From positions 9,379,501-9,443,500 of the forward strand of contig JAFEKX020000001.1 in assembly GCA_016893485.2 (NCBI GenBank): a stretch of 64,000 nt of DNA. The letters are read 5' to 3'. A model generated the notes under the pieces. It was not told the origin of the DNA. It did not search any database and was given only the letters and a program-made list of their open reading frames with translations. Positions 45,120 to 54,583 of this stretch are shown one piece after another (position 1 is the stretch's first letter; every line of letters starts with the position of its first letter). Both the position numbers and the translations under genes were made by a program. This DNA comes from Streptomyces sp. P3. Lineage in GTDB: Bacteria > Actinomycetota > Actinomycetes > Streptomycetales > Streptomycetaceae.

Positions 45120-47479
45120 CTACCGGCTCGCGTGGTTGAACGAGAAATGGTCGAGGTTGCCGAACCCGGGCTGTCCGCCGGGGGCGACGAGGTAGACCTT
45201 GTGGTGTCCGCTTGTCGGAACGATCGACGTGGACTGGACGGAGAGGGTGTCGAAACCGCCGGTGCCCGCGACGTGCAGCACACCGATCCGCGGCCCTGTG
45301 ACGGAGTCGAGGTGGATCTCGATGCCCTTGTTGGCGTAGGCGTCCTCCACGCCGACGAACGCGGTGAACAGGTCCGCGTCGGTGCCGAAGTCGACGTCGT
45401 CGTAGCCGACCCAGTCCCCGCCGTCGAAGCTGCCGACGACGGTGCCCGTGCCGGCGGCGTGGGTGCTGACGCCGCTGCTGGAGGAGTAGGACTCGGCCTC
45501 GGTCTGCGGGCCGGTCGGGTGGCTCCGCCGACCCACTTCGGTGCGCCGTACTGGTAGGCGCCGAGGCTCGGGTGCGGGTCGGTGGAGCCGTCCGTCGCCG
45601 GTGGGTGGACCAGGCCCGCGTCGCGGGCGGGGAGTCGGCGGAGAGCGTGAAGTCGTTCGCGGCCGGGTCGGTGAACCGCACGGCACTGACCGGGGTGAAG
45701 TTGTTGGAGTTCGTGATCCCGGATCGTTCCCGGTGACACCGATGTTGTTGACGATCTCGGTGTCGGAGTACGTGCCGCCGAAGGTGCTGGCCACGTTGGT
45801 GTCGGTGCCGGAGGTGTTGTTGTAGATCCGGTTGCCCGAGGTGCTCTGCCCGTTGGGGTTGATCAGCACGGCCCCGTAAGTGGTGCGGTTCCAGGCGACG
45901 TTGTCGTACACGGTCGCGTTGTAGGTGCTGTTGTCGAGATAGACGCCCGGTGCCGGCGCGGTGTGCGCGAACGGGGACGGGTCGTGGAGCTGATTGTGGT
46001 GGATCACCGTGGTCGCGAGGTTCACCGAGCAGCAGACGTAGATGGCACCGCCGTCGACGACCAGGTTGTCGTAGTCGGAGATGTCGTTGTAGGCGATGGT
46101 GTGGCCCGCGGAGGTGAAGCCGGCGACCTTGTTGTCGATGTTGATGCCGCTGCGGCCCGAGCTCTGGATCGTGTTGTGGACGATGCGCTGGCCCGAGCCG
46201 AGGACGTTGATGCCCGCGGCGTAACTGCCCAGTGTGTCGACGTGCAGGATCGTGGTGTTCTGCACGGTGTTGCCGGTGCCGGACATCACCACGCCGTTGC
46301 CGGTGCTGCCGTCGATCAGGCTGTTGCGGAGCACGTTGCCGCGGCCCTTGAGCAGGATGCCGGACGTCGTCTCGCCTGCGGTCAGCACGGCGCAGCCGTC
46401 GGGAGCGGTGACCATGCCGGGGTCGGGGCTCAGCGCCGCGTCGGAGGAGATGTCGTGGGCGACGATGCCGTCGAGGACGACGCCGGTGGAGGCGGCGGAG
46501 GTCTGCGCGGTGGCGCCTCGGATCCCCAGGCCCTCGACGGTTATGTGCGAGCGGCCGCTGAGGTCGATGGCGGCGGCCCGTTGCTTCGCCGCCACGGAAC
46601 CGTCGGACGGCTTCGAACCGTCGGGCGAGTACAGGTACAGCGTGTGCGCCGAGGCCTGGTAGAACCACTGGCCGGGGTGCGTGAGGAGTTCGAGTTTGCC
46701 CTTGAGTGAGTAGTTGGTGCTCTGGTTCGGGCTCAGGCCGACGCAGGTGGGCAGACCTGCCGCGGTGATGGTGCCGACCTGTGAGTCGGTGACGGTACCG
46801 GTCTCGCTGACGAACCAGTTGTGCGCCGTCAGCTGTGCTCCCTTCCAGAAGCCGGCGGGCTGCGTGAGGGCGGTGTCGGAGAGGCTGTCGGTGGTGCCGG
46901 ACTGCGCGGAGGCGAGCGTCGGCACGCTCACGTCGTCTCCCGGATAGGGCCACTGGGCCTCGATCTGCGCCGCGCCCTTCCAGAACACCTGATTACCGGT
47001 CAGGTGAGGGTTGATCGTGAGGCGTGCCTGATAGACCTCGCCGGTCGCGACCGCGGTCGCGAAGCCGGAGCCTGCCATGAAGGGGTCGTCGCGTTCGAGG
47101 GAGTCCAGGTCCCTGCCGGAGACGGACCGCCATCCGGTCACCGGGTCGGCGCCGTCGACGACGACCCGCGCGCCCGGAGCCGCCGTGTAGGTGATCGGCG
47201 CCGTGGCGGTCCCGCTTCGCGTCGGGGTGATCGTCTCGTGGTAGGTGCCGGAGTCGATGACACAGCGGTCACCCGGGGACATCACGGCGGAACAGCGGTC
47301 GATCGTCTTGAAGGGCGACCGGGCGGTACCCGCGTGCCGGTCCGAGCCGCTGGGGAGACGTGGAAGTCGTGCGGCCGTGGCGAGGCCTGCGCGCCGGTGG
47401 CGAAGGCGCCCGAGCCGAGGGAGAGGAAGACCGCGGCCACCGTGAGGGCGGCAGCGCGGGATCTGGAGCGGTTCGACAT
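45120..47479 (-). CDS. Secreted right-handed beta-helix protein with C-terminal CBM6; frame breaks
   Basis: ATG 47479 opens a signal peptide (SRAAALTVAAVFLSLGSGAFATGAQA). After a break near 47350 comes a DUF1565-like opening (RSPFKTIDRCSAVMSPGDRCVIDSGTYHETITPTRSG). About 350 residues of parallel beta-helix follow, with right-handed coil repeats such as GILLKGRGNVLRNSLIDGSTGNGVVMSGTGNTVQNTTI and GIDNKVAGF-type turns. After a region with shifted frame near 45720-45500 there is a CBM6 (GTVVGSFDGGDWVGYDDVDFGT, GHHKVYLVAPGG). Beta-helix architecture suits a polysaccharide lyase or hydrolase, but no family-specific catalytic motif was identified. Its promoter shares the TATCGATAG operator of the GntR regulon. 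Confidence 0.75.
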
Positions 47480-47493
47480 CGAACTCCAATCGG

Positions 47494-47506
47494 TTATCGA
47501 TAGTCG
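47494..47506 (-). promoter_or_regulatory. GntR-regulon operator before the beta-helix gene
   Basis: TTATCGATAGTCG is identical to the site before the GntR gene at 48642-48654. It lies 15 bp before the start codon. Confidence 0.7.
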
Positions 47507-47967
47507 CGAAAATAGAGTCCACCCCGGAACTCGTCAATCGTTTCGTCCGCCCCGGGCCGTTGCCGCGCCGGGGCCGCCCGATGACGCGAGGAGCGGAGCC
47601 CGTCCGGCTGCTGGTCAGGTGCTCTTGGCCGGTCGCAGGAAGGGGCGGAGATCGAACGGCCTCTGTGAGCGGTCGGGAGGCACGTGCCTTTGCCGAACGG
47701 CCCGTTCGAGCGGCAGGCGGAGGCGCGTGCCTTCTGGCGCGGCGCCCGGGGTCGGGGATGCGTCCGACGTGCTTGAGCCCGCCCGCTGCCGCCCGAGGCT
47801 CCGTGGGCGGGCTGCGGCCGACTCTTCGCGGGAGCGTCGGGCGGAGTGAACGGTCCGCTGGGCCGATGTCGTCCGCTGGTGGGAGAGGTCGGCTCGGACA
47901 CGACAGGGCCCCGCCGGATCTCGTCGGCGGGGCCCTGTCGCGGTGGGACGTGGTCAGTGGCCCGGGG
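47507..47967. other. Intergenic region with strong GntR terminator
   Basis: No gene was seen. A perfect 16-bp stem (47901-47916 and 47925-47940, loop GATCTCGT) lies 28 bp past the GntR stop and is one of the strongest terminators in the window. The remainder is GC-rich without a recognisable frame. Confidence 0.6.
47901..47940 (-). terminator. 16-bp-stem terminator after the GntR gene
   Basis: CGACAGGGCCCCGCCG at 47901-47916 pairs exactly with 47925-47940 around an eight-base loop. Confidence 0.85.
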
Positions 47968-48610
47968 TCATCCGTCGTCCCCTCGCGCGTGGGCGGCGAA
48001 CTTGGCTCCCGCCCGGTCCGGATCCGCCGACTTCAGAGCATCCAGCAGTTCGGGTGATCCTCGGCCATGGCGGTCCAACTGCCGGTGAACAGCGGGTCGG
48101 AGACGACGCGCAGAGCCCGGAGGTTCGGCTCCATCACCCCCACAGTTTGGGGAGGAAGGGGTTTCCGCTGATTTCGCAGACCGTGCGGTGGAAGGTGATG
48201 TCGGCATCGCGGAAGCCCCCGACATCACCCTGGAGTGCGGCCTGCCGCATGCCCTCCACCTGGACCTCCAGCGCCTCGAAGGGCGTGTTCGAGGACTGCG
48301 CGGCCACGGTGCGGGCGGCCAGTTCCTCGATCGCCACGCGCACGGCGCGGGCGTGGTGGGCGTCCTCCTGCGACACCACGGCCACGAAGCTGCCCCGGCG
48401 CGGGATGTGATCGGCGAGGCCTTCGTGCACCAGGCGCCGCACCGCCTCACGCACCGGTGCCTGGCTGACGTTGAACTGGCGGGCGATCTCGGACTCGACC
48501 AGCCGGGCGCCGGGTGCCAGCGCGCCCTCGATGATCAGGCCCCGCACCCGTGCGTACACCTGGTCGGACAGCAGGACCCGGGTCAGCGGCTCCCCGATGG
48601 CGTCTGGCAT
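47968..48610 (-). CDS. GntR-family (FCD/FadR-type) regulator of the carbohydrate locus; two frame breaks
   Basis: A protein of about 214 residues after repair near 48140 and 48060. The winged helix-turn-helix is QVYARVRGLIIEGALAPGARLVESEIARQFNVSQAPVREAVRRLVHEGLADHIPRRGSFVAVV. The FCD effector domain follows (HARAVRVAIEELAARTVAAQ, DADITFHRTVCEISGNPFL with the metal-binding D-x3-H pattern, and a C-terminal LDALKSADPDRAGAKFAAH). ATG 48610 has GGAGG. The operator core TATCGATAG occurs before this gene, the divergent ABC operon, the beta-helix gene and the AKR gene, so it probably represses all four and is released by a sugar acid or similar ligand. Confidence 0.84.
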
Positions 48611-48641
48611 CAAGCCTCCTTGGTTTATACCACTTCGCATC

Positions 48642-48721
48642 TTATCGATAGTCGCCTCGATGTTGTGACAAACCCTTGACACGGAGGCGACGGTGACCTT
48701 CAGATATCTTATCGATAGACG
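48642..48721. promoter_or_regulatory. Divergent GntR/ABC promoters with two operators
   Basis: TTATCGATAGTCG (48642-48654) serves the GntR side and TTATCGATAGACG (48709-48721) the ABC side, 67 bp apart. TTGACA at 48676-48681 followed 18 bp later by TCAGAT is a likely ABC promoter, with the second operator just past the -10. Confidence 0.75.
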
Positions 48722-48741
48722 AGAATCGAATTGAGGTCATC

Positions 48742-50065
48742 ATGGGACACCGCAGATTCGTCAGCATCGCCGTGGGGGCGGTCCCCGCCGACCGGCCAAG
48801 ACCGGTGAGCACGCGCCGGGCCGCAGTCACCGTCACGGCCGGCCTGGCCGCGTCCGTCCTCGTCCTGGCCGGATGTTCGTCCTCATCCTCGTCCGCGGGT
48901 GCGGGCGGTGGCGGCATGACGGGCGACATCCGCATGCTGGCCAACATCACCCCGGTGCTGACCAAGTCGTACTACCAGGGACTGGTCGCTCCGTTCGTCA
49001 AGAGTCACCCGGGCGTCAAGGTCACCATCGAGTCGCCCTCCGGCAAGGACGTCCAGTCCACACTCCAGCAGGAGCTCGTCTCGGGAGCGGCCCCGGACAT
49101 CGTCGCGAGCACCCTCGACCCCGTGGTTGCCCAGCAGATGACCGCCCTCCCGGACGAGTCCTGGGTGAGTTCGACTCCGCTCTCGGACTCCACCAAGGTG
49201 GACGGCAGGACCTGGCAGGTCGCCACCGGCCTGCAGAACCAGTCACTCGTCTACTACAACGAGTCCGCGTTCGAGAAGGCCGGCATCACCACGGCACCGA
49301 AGTCGCTGGCGGAGTTCACGGCTGCCCTCGGCAAGCTGAAGAGCGCCGGATACACCCCCTGCAGACGGCGGGGAGTGGGTCACCGGCGCGCAGTTCGCGA
49401 TGATGGCCAACCCCGCCCTGCTCGGCGACGACCCGCAGTGGTACGCCCAGCGCAACGACAAGAAGGCCACTTTCGAGAAGAGCGCCTACCACACCTACCT
49501 CAAGGCCTACGCGGGCTGGATCGCGAGCGGAGCGGTCCCTAAGAACTCGCTGGGCGAGAAATACCAGACCTCGATCGACAACTTCCTCGCCGGCAAGTCC
49601 GGCATGTACATCATGGGCAACTGGCTCAACGCCAGCGTCAACTCGGCGAAGAACCTGCCGTTCAAGGTGGGCGTGTTCCCGACACCGACGCCGGACGGAT
49701 CCACACCGAAGCAGATGAGCGGCCAGGCTCAGCCGTACTCGATCCTCAAGTCCTCCAAGCACCAGGCACTCGCCCTCGCGCTGGTCAAGTACCTCGTGAC
49801 GGACAAGGGCGCGGTCACGACGTCGCTCAAGTCGGAGGGCAACTTCCGGTCCGGGTACAGCTACCCGGGAACCGCGCTCGACGAGGCCGTCGGCAAGATC
49901 GTCGACACCGCGCCCGGCACGGTGGGCGGTACCTCCGGCCCCGGAGTGAACGCGGGGTTCGGCAACGAGCTGAACACCGTCGTCCAGTCGCTGTACACGG
50001 GACAGTCCGCCGATCAGGCAGCCGCCAAGCTCGACTCCTGGTGGAACGACAATGCAGGCCAGTAG
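48742..50065 (+). CDS. ABC sugar transporter substrate-binding lipoprotein; frame break near 49360
   Basis: A protein of about 441 residues. The N-terminus has a long charged leader, then a lipoprotein signal with lipobox VLVLAGC. A family 1 extracellular solute-binding fold follows: GDIRMLANITPVLTKSYYQGLVAPFVKSHPGVKVTIE, LVSGAAPDIVASTLDP, NQSLVYYNESAFEKAGI, FLAGKSGMYIMGNWLNASV and ALALVKYLVTDKG. Two missing bases (a C and a G near 49355-49370) split it at GYTPLQTAGEWVTGAQF. It overlaps the first permease gene by 14 bases. It should capture a mono- or oligosaccharide released outside the cell by the regulon's secreted enzymes. Confidence 0.85.
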
Positions 50066-51004
50066 CACCAGAGCCGCTCCGGCCGCTCCGGTGGCGGTCG
50101 CCCCTCGGCCGCCCTCGAACTCCGGCTGGTCCCGCGCGAAGCGCCGGGAGTCCGCCGTCGACATCGTGATGATGGCTCCGCCGCTGCTCCTGGTGGTCGG
50201 CCTGGTCGTCGTCCCGATCGGGATCGCGGTGTACCTCAGCTTCACTGACTGGAACGGCTTCACCACACCGCCGCATCCGGTCGGGTTCCGCAACTACGTC
50301 CGTCTCACCGAGGACTCCGCCGTCCGGCACGCGGCATTCGTGACGCTGCTCGTCACCCTCGTCGGCACCGTCGCGTGCAACGTGCTGGGCCTGGGGTCGC
50401 GCTGCTGCTCAACCGCAACAGCCGGCTCAACTCGATCCTGCGCGTACTCGTCTTCTACCCCTACGTCGTGGGCCCGGTCATCCTGGGCTTCCTGTGGTCG
50501 TCCATCCTGGGCACCGACGGCGCCGTCAACGCGGTGGTCGGAGCCAAGCACTCGCTGCCGTTCCTGTCGGACCCGACCTGGGCCGTCGCGACGGTGATCT
50601 GCGTGATCGTGTGGTCCAGCTTCGGCGTGAACGTGGTCCTGTACCTGGCCGGTCTGCAGACCGTGCCGGACAGCGTCATCGAGGCCGCGAAGATCGACGG
50701 CGCATCCCCGTGGCAGACCTTCTGGCGTGTGAAGCTCCCCATGCTCGCGCCCACCGTGACCGTGAACGTGGTCCTCGTCGTCATCGGTCTTCTCCGTGTC
50801 TATGAGCTGATCCTCGCTCTGACCGCCGGAGGCCCCGCAGGCGAGACGCAGAGTTTTGTGTACAACATCCTCACGTCGTCGTTCGACAACACCCAACTCG
50901 GCTACGGAGCGGCCCAGTCGGTCGTGCTGATGATCGTCATCATCGTCGTGACCGTGGGGATCACCTCGGCCCGCCGACGCAGCGAACAGGCGGTGTCCGC
51001 ATGA
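50052..51004 (+). CDS. ABC sugar permease 1 (MalF type); one frame break
   Basis: A protein of about 317 residues with six hydrophobic spans, starting at VDIVMMAPPLLLVVGLVVVPIGIAVYLSFTDWNGF. The cytoplasmic EAA loop is VIEAAKIDGASPWQTFWRVKLPML, which contacts the ATPase. One G missing from the run near 50395 separates the first 115 residues from GVALLLNRNSRLNSILRVLVFYPYVVG. It overlaps the binding-protein gene before it and the second permease gene after it. No ATPase gene is in the operon, so a shared ATPase such as MsiK is presumably used, as is usual in Streptomyces. Confidence 0.86.
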
Positions 51005-51831
51005 CGGCCCGCCGCGTGGGACGCGCCGTGGCCGTGTTTGTCCTCGTGCTCGTCATGGTCGGCCCGCTCTACCTGATGCTGACCAACGCGTTCAAGTCGC
51101 AGCACGACATCCTGACGAAGCCCTTCGGCTGGCCCGCGAGCGGCTTCTCGCTGACGTATCTCCACCGAGCGCTGACCTCACCGGACTTCAACGTGGTGTC
51201 CGCCTACGGTGTGACACTGCTGTTCGTCGTGGCGGTCAACGCGCTGAACCTGGTGGTCGTGGGCCCCGCGTCGTACGCCATCGCGCGCGGTACCCGGGCC
51301 TACCACCGGGTCGTCATGCTCGTGCTGCTGGCCGGCCTGTTCATCCCGGGCCAGACCCTCGTCATTCCGGTGATCTACGTACTCAAGGCGCTGGGACTGA
51401 TCGGCACGATCCCGGGCTTCCTGCTGTTCGAGACCACTCTCACCGTGCCCACCACGGTCTTCCTGTTCGTCGCGTTCGTGCAGACGGTCCCGCGCGAACT
51501 GGACGAGGCCGCGCGGATCGACGGTGCGAGCCGGTACGGCACCTTCTGGCGGGTGATCTTTCCGCTGATGCGTCCCGTCGTCGCGACCGCGATGGTCCTC
51601 AACTCGGTCGGAGTGTGGACGGACTTCGTCAATCCGCAGTTCATCCTCGGCCCTCAGTCCGGGGTCTACACCGTCACGACCGGTGTCTACGCCGCCATCA
51701 GCCGCCTCTCCACGGACTACACGGTCGTGTATCCCAACATGCTCCTCGCCACCGCTCCGGTGATCGTGTTCTACGTCTTCATGCAGCGGCGCATCATCGG
51801 CGGCCTGACCGCGGGCGCGATCAAGGGATAG
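51001..51831 (+). CDS. ABC sugar permease 2 (MalG type)
   Basis: An intact 276-residue protein. Spans begin at AVAVFVLVLVMVGPLYLMLTNAFKSQHDIL, and the EAA loop is ELDEAARIDGASRYGTFWRVIFPLMRPVVA. The C-terminus is VYPNMLLATAPVIVFYVFMQRRIIGGLTAGAIKG, the typical end of MalG-type sugar permeases. ATG 51001 overlaps the previous stop (ATGA). It forms the membrane channel together with permease 1. The following gene starts five bases after its stop. Confidence 0.92.
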   Translation: MTARRVGRAVAVFVLVLVMVGPLYLMLTNAFKSQHDILTKPFGWPASGFSLTYLHRALTSPDFNVVSAYGVTLLFVVAVNALNLVVVGPASYAIARGTRAYHRVVMLVLLAGLFIPGQTLVIPVIYVLKALGLIGTIPGFLLFETTLTVPTTVFLFVAFVQTVPRELDEAARIDGASRYGTFWRVIFPLMRPVVATAMVLNSVGVWTDFVNPQFILGPQSGVYTVTTGVYAAISRLSTDYTVVYPNMLLATAPVIVFYVFMQRRIIGGLTAGAIKG

Positions 51832-51836
51832 GGGCG

Positions 51837-53792
51837 ATGGACGATTCACAAGATGACCCGACACGCGTCGAGGCGACGGTCCCGGTGCGCGAGACCCCGC
51901 TGTGGGCGGTGCTGGAACGGCGGCTGTTCGCCCTGCTCGACTCGGCGTGGCGCGAGTTCGAGGCGACCTACTGCGGTCCGGACGGACGCCTGACCTACGG
52001 CGGTCGCATGCACCACCGGGACGGCGTCGACGATTTCTACGAGCCCTTCTTCAACTGGCCTGTGCTGTACCGGCTCGGCGGCGCGGACGATCTTCTCGCG
52101 TCGGCCAAGAGGCACTGGGCCGGGGTGACCGCGCAGCTGACGGAGTTCGGCTTCGTCCGCGACGAGTACGAGGTCGGCTACGACTGGTTCCACCAGGGCG
52201 AGTCGCTGAACTTCTTCTACGCCCTCTGCGCGGCCGACCCGGTCGACGCCGCCTTCCGGGAGAGGGCCCTGCGGTTCGCGCGTCTGTACACCGACCCGGC
52301 CAGGGGCAACTACGACCCCGCCGCGCGGATCATAGTCGCCCCGCACACCGGATCGGGTGGCCCGCGGCCGGGGCTCGGGACCGAGTGGACCGAGTACAGC
52401 GCGCGCCAGGCCGTCATGAAGCCGTACGGCCTGCCGCTCGACGACCTTCCCGGGATCACCGGCTGGGACGACCTGTACGCGGAGGAGAACGCCCGGCGCA
52501 TGGGCGACGCCATGCAGGAGCGCCTCGGCAGGGGAGACACCGCGATCAACCTCGCGGCCACTTCACTGGTGACCAACGCCTGGCTCTACGACCACGACCC
52601 GGAGTTCGCGGACTGGGTCGTCGAGTACGTCGGCGCGTGGCGTGAGCGCGCGGCGGCGAACGGCGGCCTGATCCCGGACAACGTGGGCCCGTCAGGAGTC
52701 GTCGGCGAACTGCACGACGGGCGCTGGTACGGCGGCCACTACGGCTGGGCCTGGCCGCACGGGCTCCATTCGGTCGAGGCCGCCGCCATGATCGCCGCCG
52801 TCAACGAGACCCTCGTGACGGGCGGCACCGCCGGACTTGACCTCGCACGGGTGCCCCTCGACACCGTCATCGCGCGGGGCGTGGTGCGCACCGATGCGGC
52901 GAGTGCCGGAAGCATGGGCTGGGGCTGGGCGCAGAAGATGGACGTCGCGCCCGACGTGCCGGTCCGGCTCGTGCCCTACCGGCACGGCTCGAACGGCTGG
53001 TTCGACCTCCACCCCGTCCCTCTCGTCTACCCGGTCTGGCTGTGGTGGCTGACCTCGGAGCCCGCCGACCGCGAGCGGCTGGAATCGCTGGAGCGGGACG
53101 CCGGCTTCGACTGGCGCGACACCAAGTGGTTCCAGGACAAGGAGGAGCAGGGCCACGAGGCACCGTGGGTGTCGTTCCTCCTCGGCCGCAACCCCGGATA
53201 TCCCGAGGCAGCCCTCGAACTCGCACTGGGCCAGGTGGCGCGACGGCTGGCCCTGATGCGGGCGACTCCCTACGAGCCGCCGGACGACGACATCCACTGG
53301 TGGCAGCGGCTCAACCCGGTCGTCACCGAAGTGCTCACCCAGCTGATCACCGGCGCGCCGCCCGCGCTCTACAACGGAGGGCTCGCGCTGGCCCGCGTCA
53401 CGTTCGGTGACGCGCTGCGCGGCCGCCCGGGCCTGCCCGACGGCGTGGCCGCGCTGGTGCGCGAAGCCGATGCCGACGGCGTACGCCTGGAGTTGGTCAA
53501 CCTCGACCCCGACGCCCGGCGGGAAGTCGTCGTCCAGGCCGGCGCCTTCGGCGAGGACCGCATCGACCGGGTGGTCTTCGACGAAGCCCGAGACGGCCGC
53601 GCCGACGACCCCCGCAGCTATCTCATCCCCGACCCGGAAACACAGCAGGCGAGCACCGCCGTCGGATCGTCCCGGCTCGTGGTCGGGCTCCGCCCGCTGC
53701 ACCGCGTGACCCTACGGCTGGAGGTCACCCGGCGTGCCCAGACCCCCGCCCACACCGGCTTCACCCGCATCACACCCCGGAGAGAATCCTGA
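51837..53792 (+). CDS. Large soluble protein of unknown family in a sugar-uptake operon
   Basis: An intact 651-residue protein with no signal peptide or membrane span. I do not recognise the family. It is rich in Trp/Tyr and alternating helices (FEATYCGPDGRLTYGGRMHHRDGVDDFYEPFFNWPVLYRLGG, VGYDWFHQGESLNFFYALC, WYGGHYGWAWPHGLHSVEAAAMIAAVNETLV, GSMGWGWAQKMDV, DIHWWQRLNPVVTEVLTQLITGAPPALYNGG). A beta-rich C-terminal 100 residues follow. The pattern suggests an (alpha/alpha)6-toroid carbohydrate-active enzyme with a C-terminal sandwich, but no catalytic motif is certain. It lies between the permeases and RraA/GH39 genes with tight spacing, so it probably acts on the imported sugar inside the cell. 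Confidence 0.8.
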   Translation: MDDSQDDPTRVEATVPVRETPLWAVLERRLFALLDSAWREFEATYCGPDGRLTYGGRMHHRDGVDDFYEPFFNWPVLYRLGGADDLLASAKRHWAGVTAQLTEFGFVRDEYEVGYDWFHQGESLNFFYALCAADPVDAAFRERALRFARLYTDPARGNYDPAARIIVAPHTGSGGPRPGLGTEWTEYSARQAVMKPYGLPLDDLPGITGWDDLYAEENARRMGDAMQERLGRGDTAINLAATSLVTNAWLYDHDPEFADWVVEYVGAWRERAAANGGLIPDNVGPSGVVGELHDGRWYGGHYGWAWPHGLHSVEAAAMIAAVNETLVTGGTAGLDLARVPLDTVIARGVVRTDAASAGSMGWGWAQKMDVAPDVPVRLVPYRHGSNGWFDLHPVPLVYPVWLWWLTSEPADRERLESLERDAGFDWRDTKWFQDKEEQGHEAPWVSFLLGRNPGYPEAALELALGQVARRLALMRATPYEPPDDDIHWWQRLNPVVTEVLTQLITGAPPALYNGGLALARVTFGDALRGRPGLPDGVAALVREADADGVRLELVNLDPDARREVVVQAGAFGEDRIDRVVFDEARDGRADDPRSYLIPDPETQQASTAVGSSRLVVGLRPLHRVTLRLEVTRRAQTPAHTGFTRITPRRES

Positions 53793-54583
53793 TGGACACC
53801 GAGAACTCGCCGTCGGCAGTGTGGCCGCTGCCCGTTCGGGGCGAGCCCTTCCAGCGCGCCGACGCCGATCACATCCGCCGCATGGACGCGATAAGCGCCG
53901 CGACCGCCTGCGCGAAACTGCACTCCATGGGCGTCACCCGCACCGCCGTCCAGGGACCGACACCGCTGGAGACCGGAAGCCGCGTCGTCGGATCGGCCCT
54001 CACCCTGCAGTTCATGCCCCAACGCGAGGACGTCGCGAGCGGCCTGGGCCAGGAGTACGTCGAGCGGGACACGGCGCTCTGGGCGGTCCTGGAGACCGTT
54101 CAGCCCGGCGACGTGCTCGTCGTCCAGGCCTGGGGCAGCGCCTTCACCGGCTGCTTCGGCGACATGCTCGTGCGCTACTTCAAGCGGCGCGGCGGCGCCG
54201 GGATCGTCGTCGACGGCCGGATCCGGGACGCCGCCCGGGTCCGTCAGCTCGGCGTGCCGATCTGGTGCACCGGCACCACCCCGCACTACGCGTCCCAGAC
54301 CGACCTCTTCCCCTGGGCCTACGACGTGCCCGTCGCCGCGGGCGGCGTGCTCTGCCTGCCCGGTGACGTGGTCGTCGCCGACGACGACGGTGCCGTGATC
54401 GTGCCGTCCGGCAAGGCGGTGGAACTCATCCAGGACGCCGAGGACCACGAGGACTGGGAGTCGTTCAGCCGCATGCGCCTGGAACAGGGCGCCCGACTCT
54501 CCGACTACTACCCGCTCAGCCCTAACAGCCGAGCCGAGTACGAACTGTGGCGCGACGACCCGTCGAAGGCACCGTCCCCGTGA
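53792..54583 (+). CDS. RraA-like aldolase/decarboxylase-family protein
   Basis: An intact 263-residue protein. The RraA/HMG-aldolase fold is seen in SRVVGSALTLQFMP, VLVVQAWGSAFTGCFGDMLVRYFKRRGGAGIVVDGRIRDAARVRQLGVPIWCTGTT and AAGGVLCLPGDVVVADDDGAVIVPSGKAVELI. The G-D-x(n)-D-G-R-x-R-D segment supplies the pyruvate and metal-binding residues of 4-hydroxy-4-methyl-2-oxoglutarate aldolases, so a catalytic rather than RNase-E-inhibitor role is likely. Start ATG 53792 overlaps the preceding stop, and its stop overlaps the GH39 start (GTGA). It could cleave a 2-keto-3-deoxy sugar acid to pyruvate and an aldehyde. Confidence 0.83.
   Translation: MDTENSPSAVWPLPVRGEPFQRADADHIRRMDAISAATACAKLHSMGVTRTAVQGPTPLETGSRVVGSALTLQFMPQREDVASGLGQEYVERDTALWAVLETVQPGDVLVVQAWGSAFTGCFGDMLVRYFKRRGGAGIVVDGRIRDAARVRQLGVPIWCTGTTPHYASQTDLFPWAYDVPVAAGGVLCLPGDVVVADDDGAVIVPSGKAVELIQDAEDHEDWESFSRMRLEQGARLSDYYPLSPNSRAEYELWRDDPSKAPSP

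Noticed and set aside
44113..46953. A 946-residue minus-strand open frame crossing the PucR gene
   Set aside because: It lies in another frame of the PucR and beta-helix genes and is Arg/His-rich without a domain. It is a high-GC shadow.
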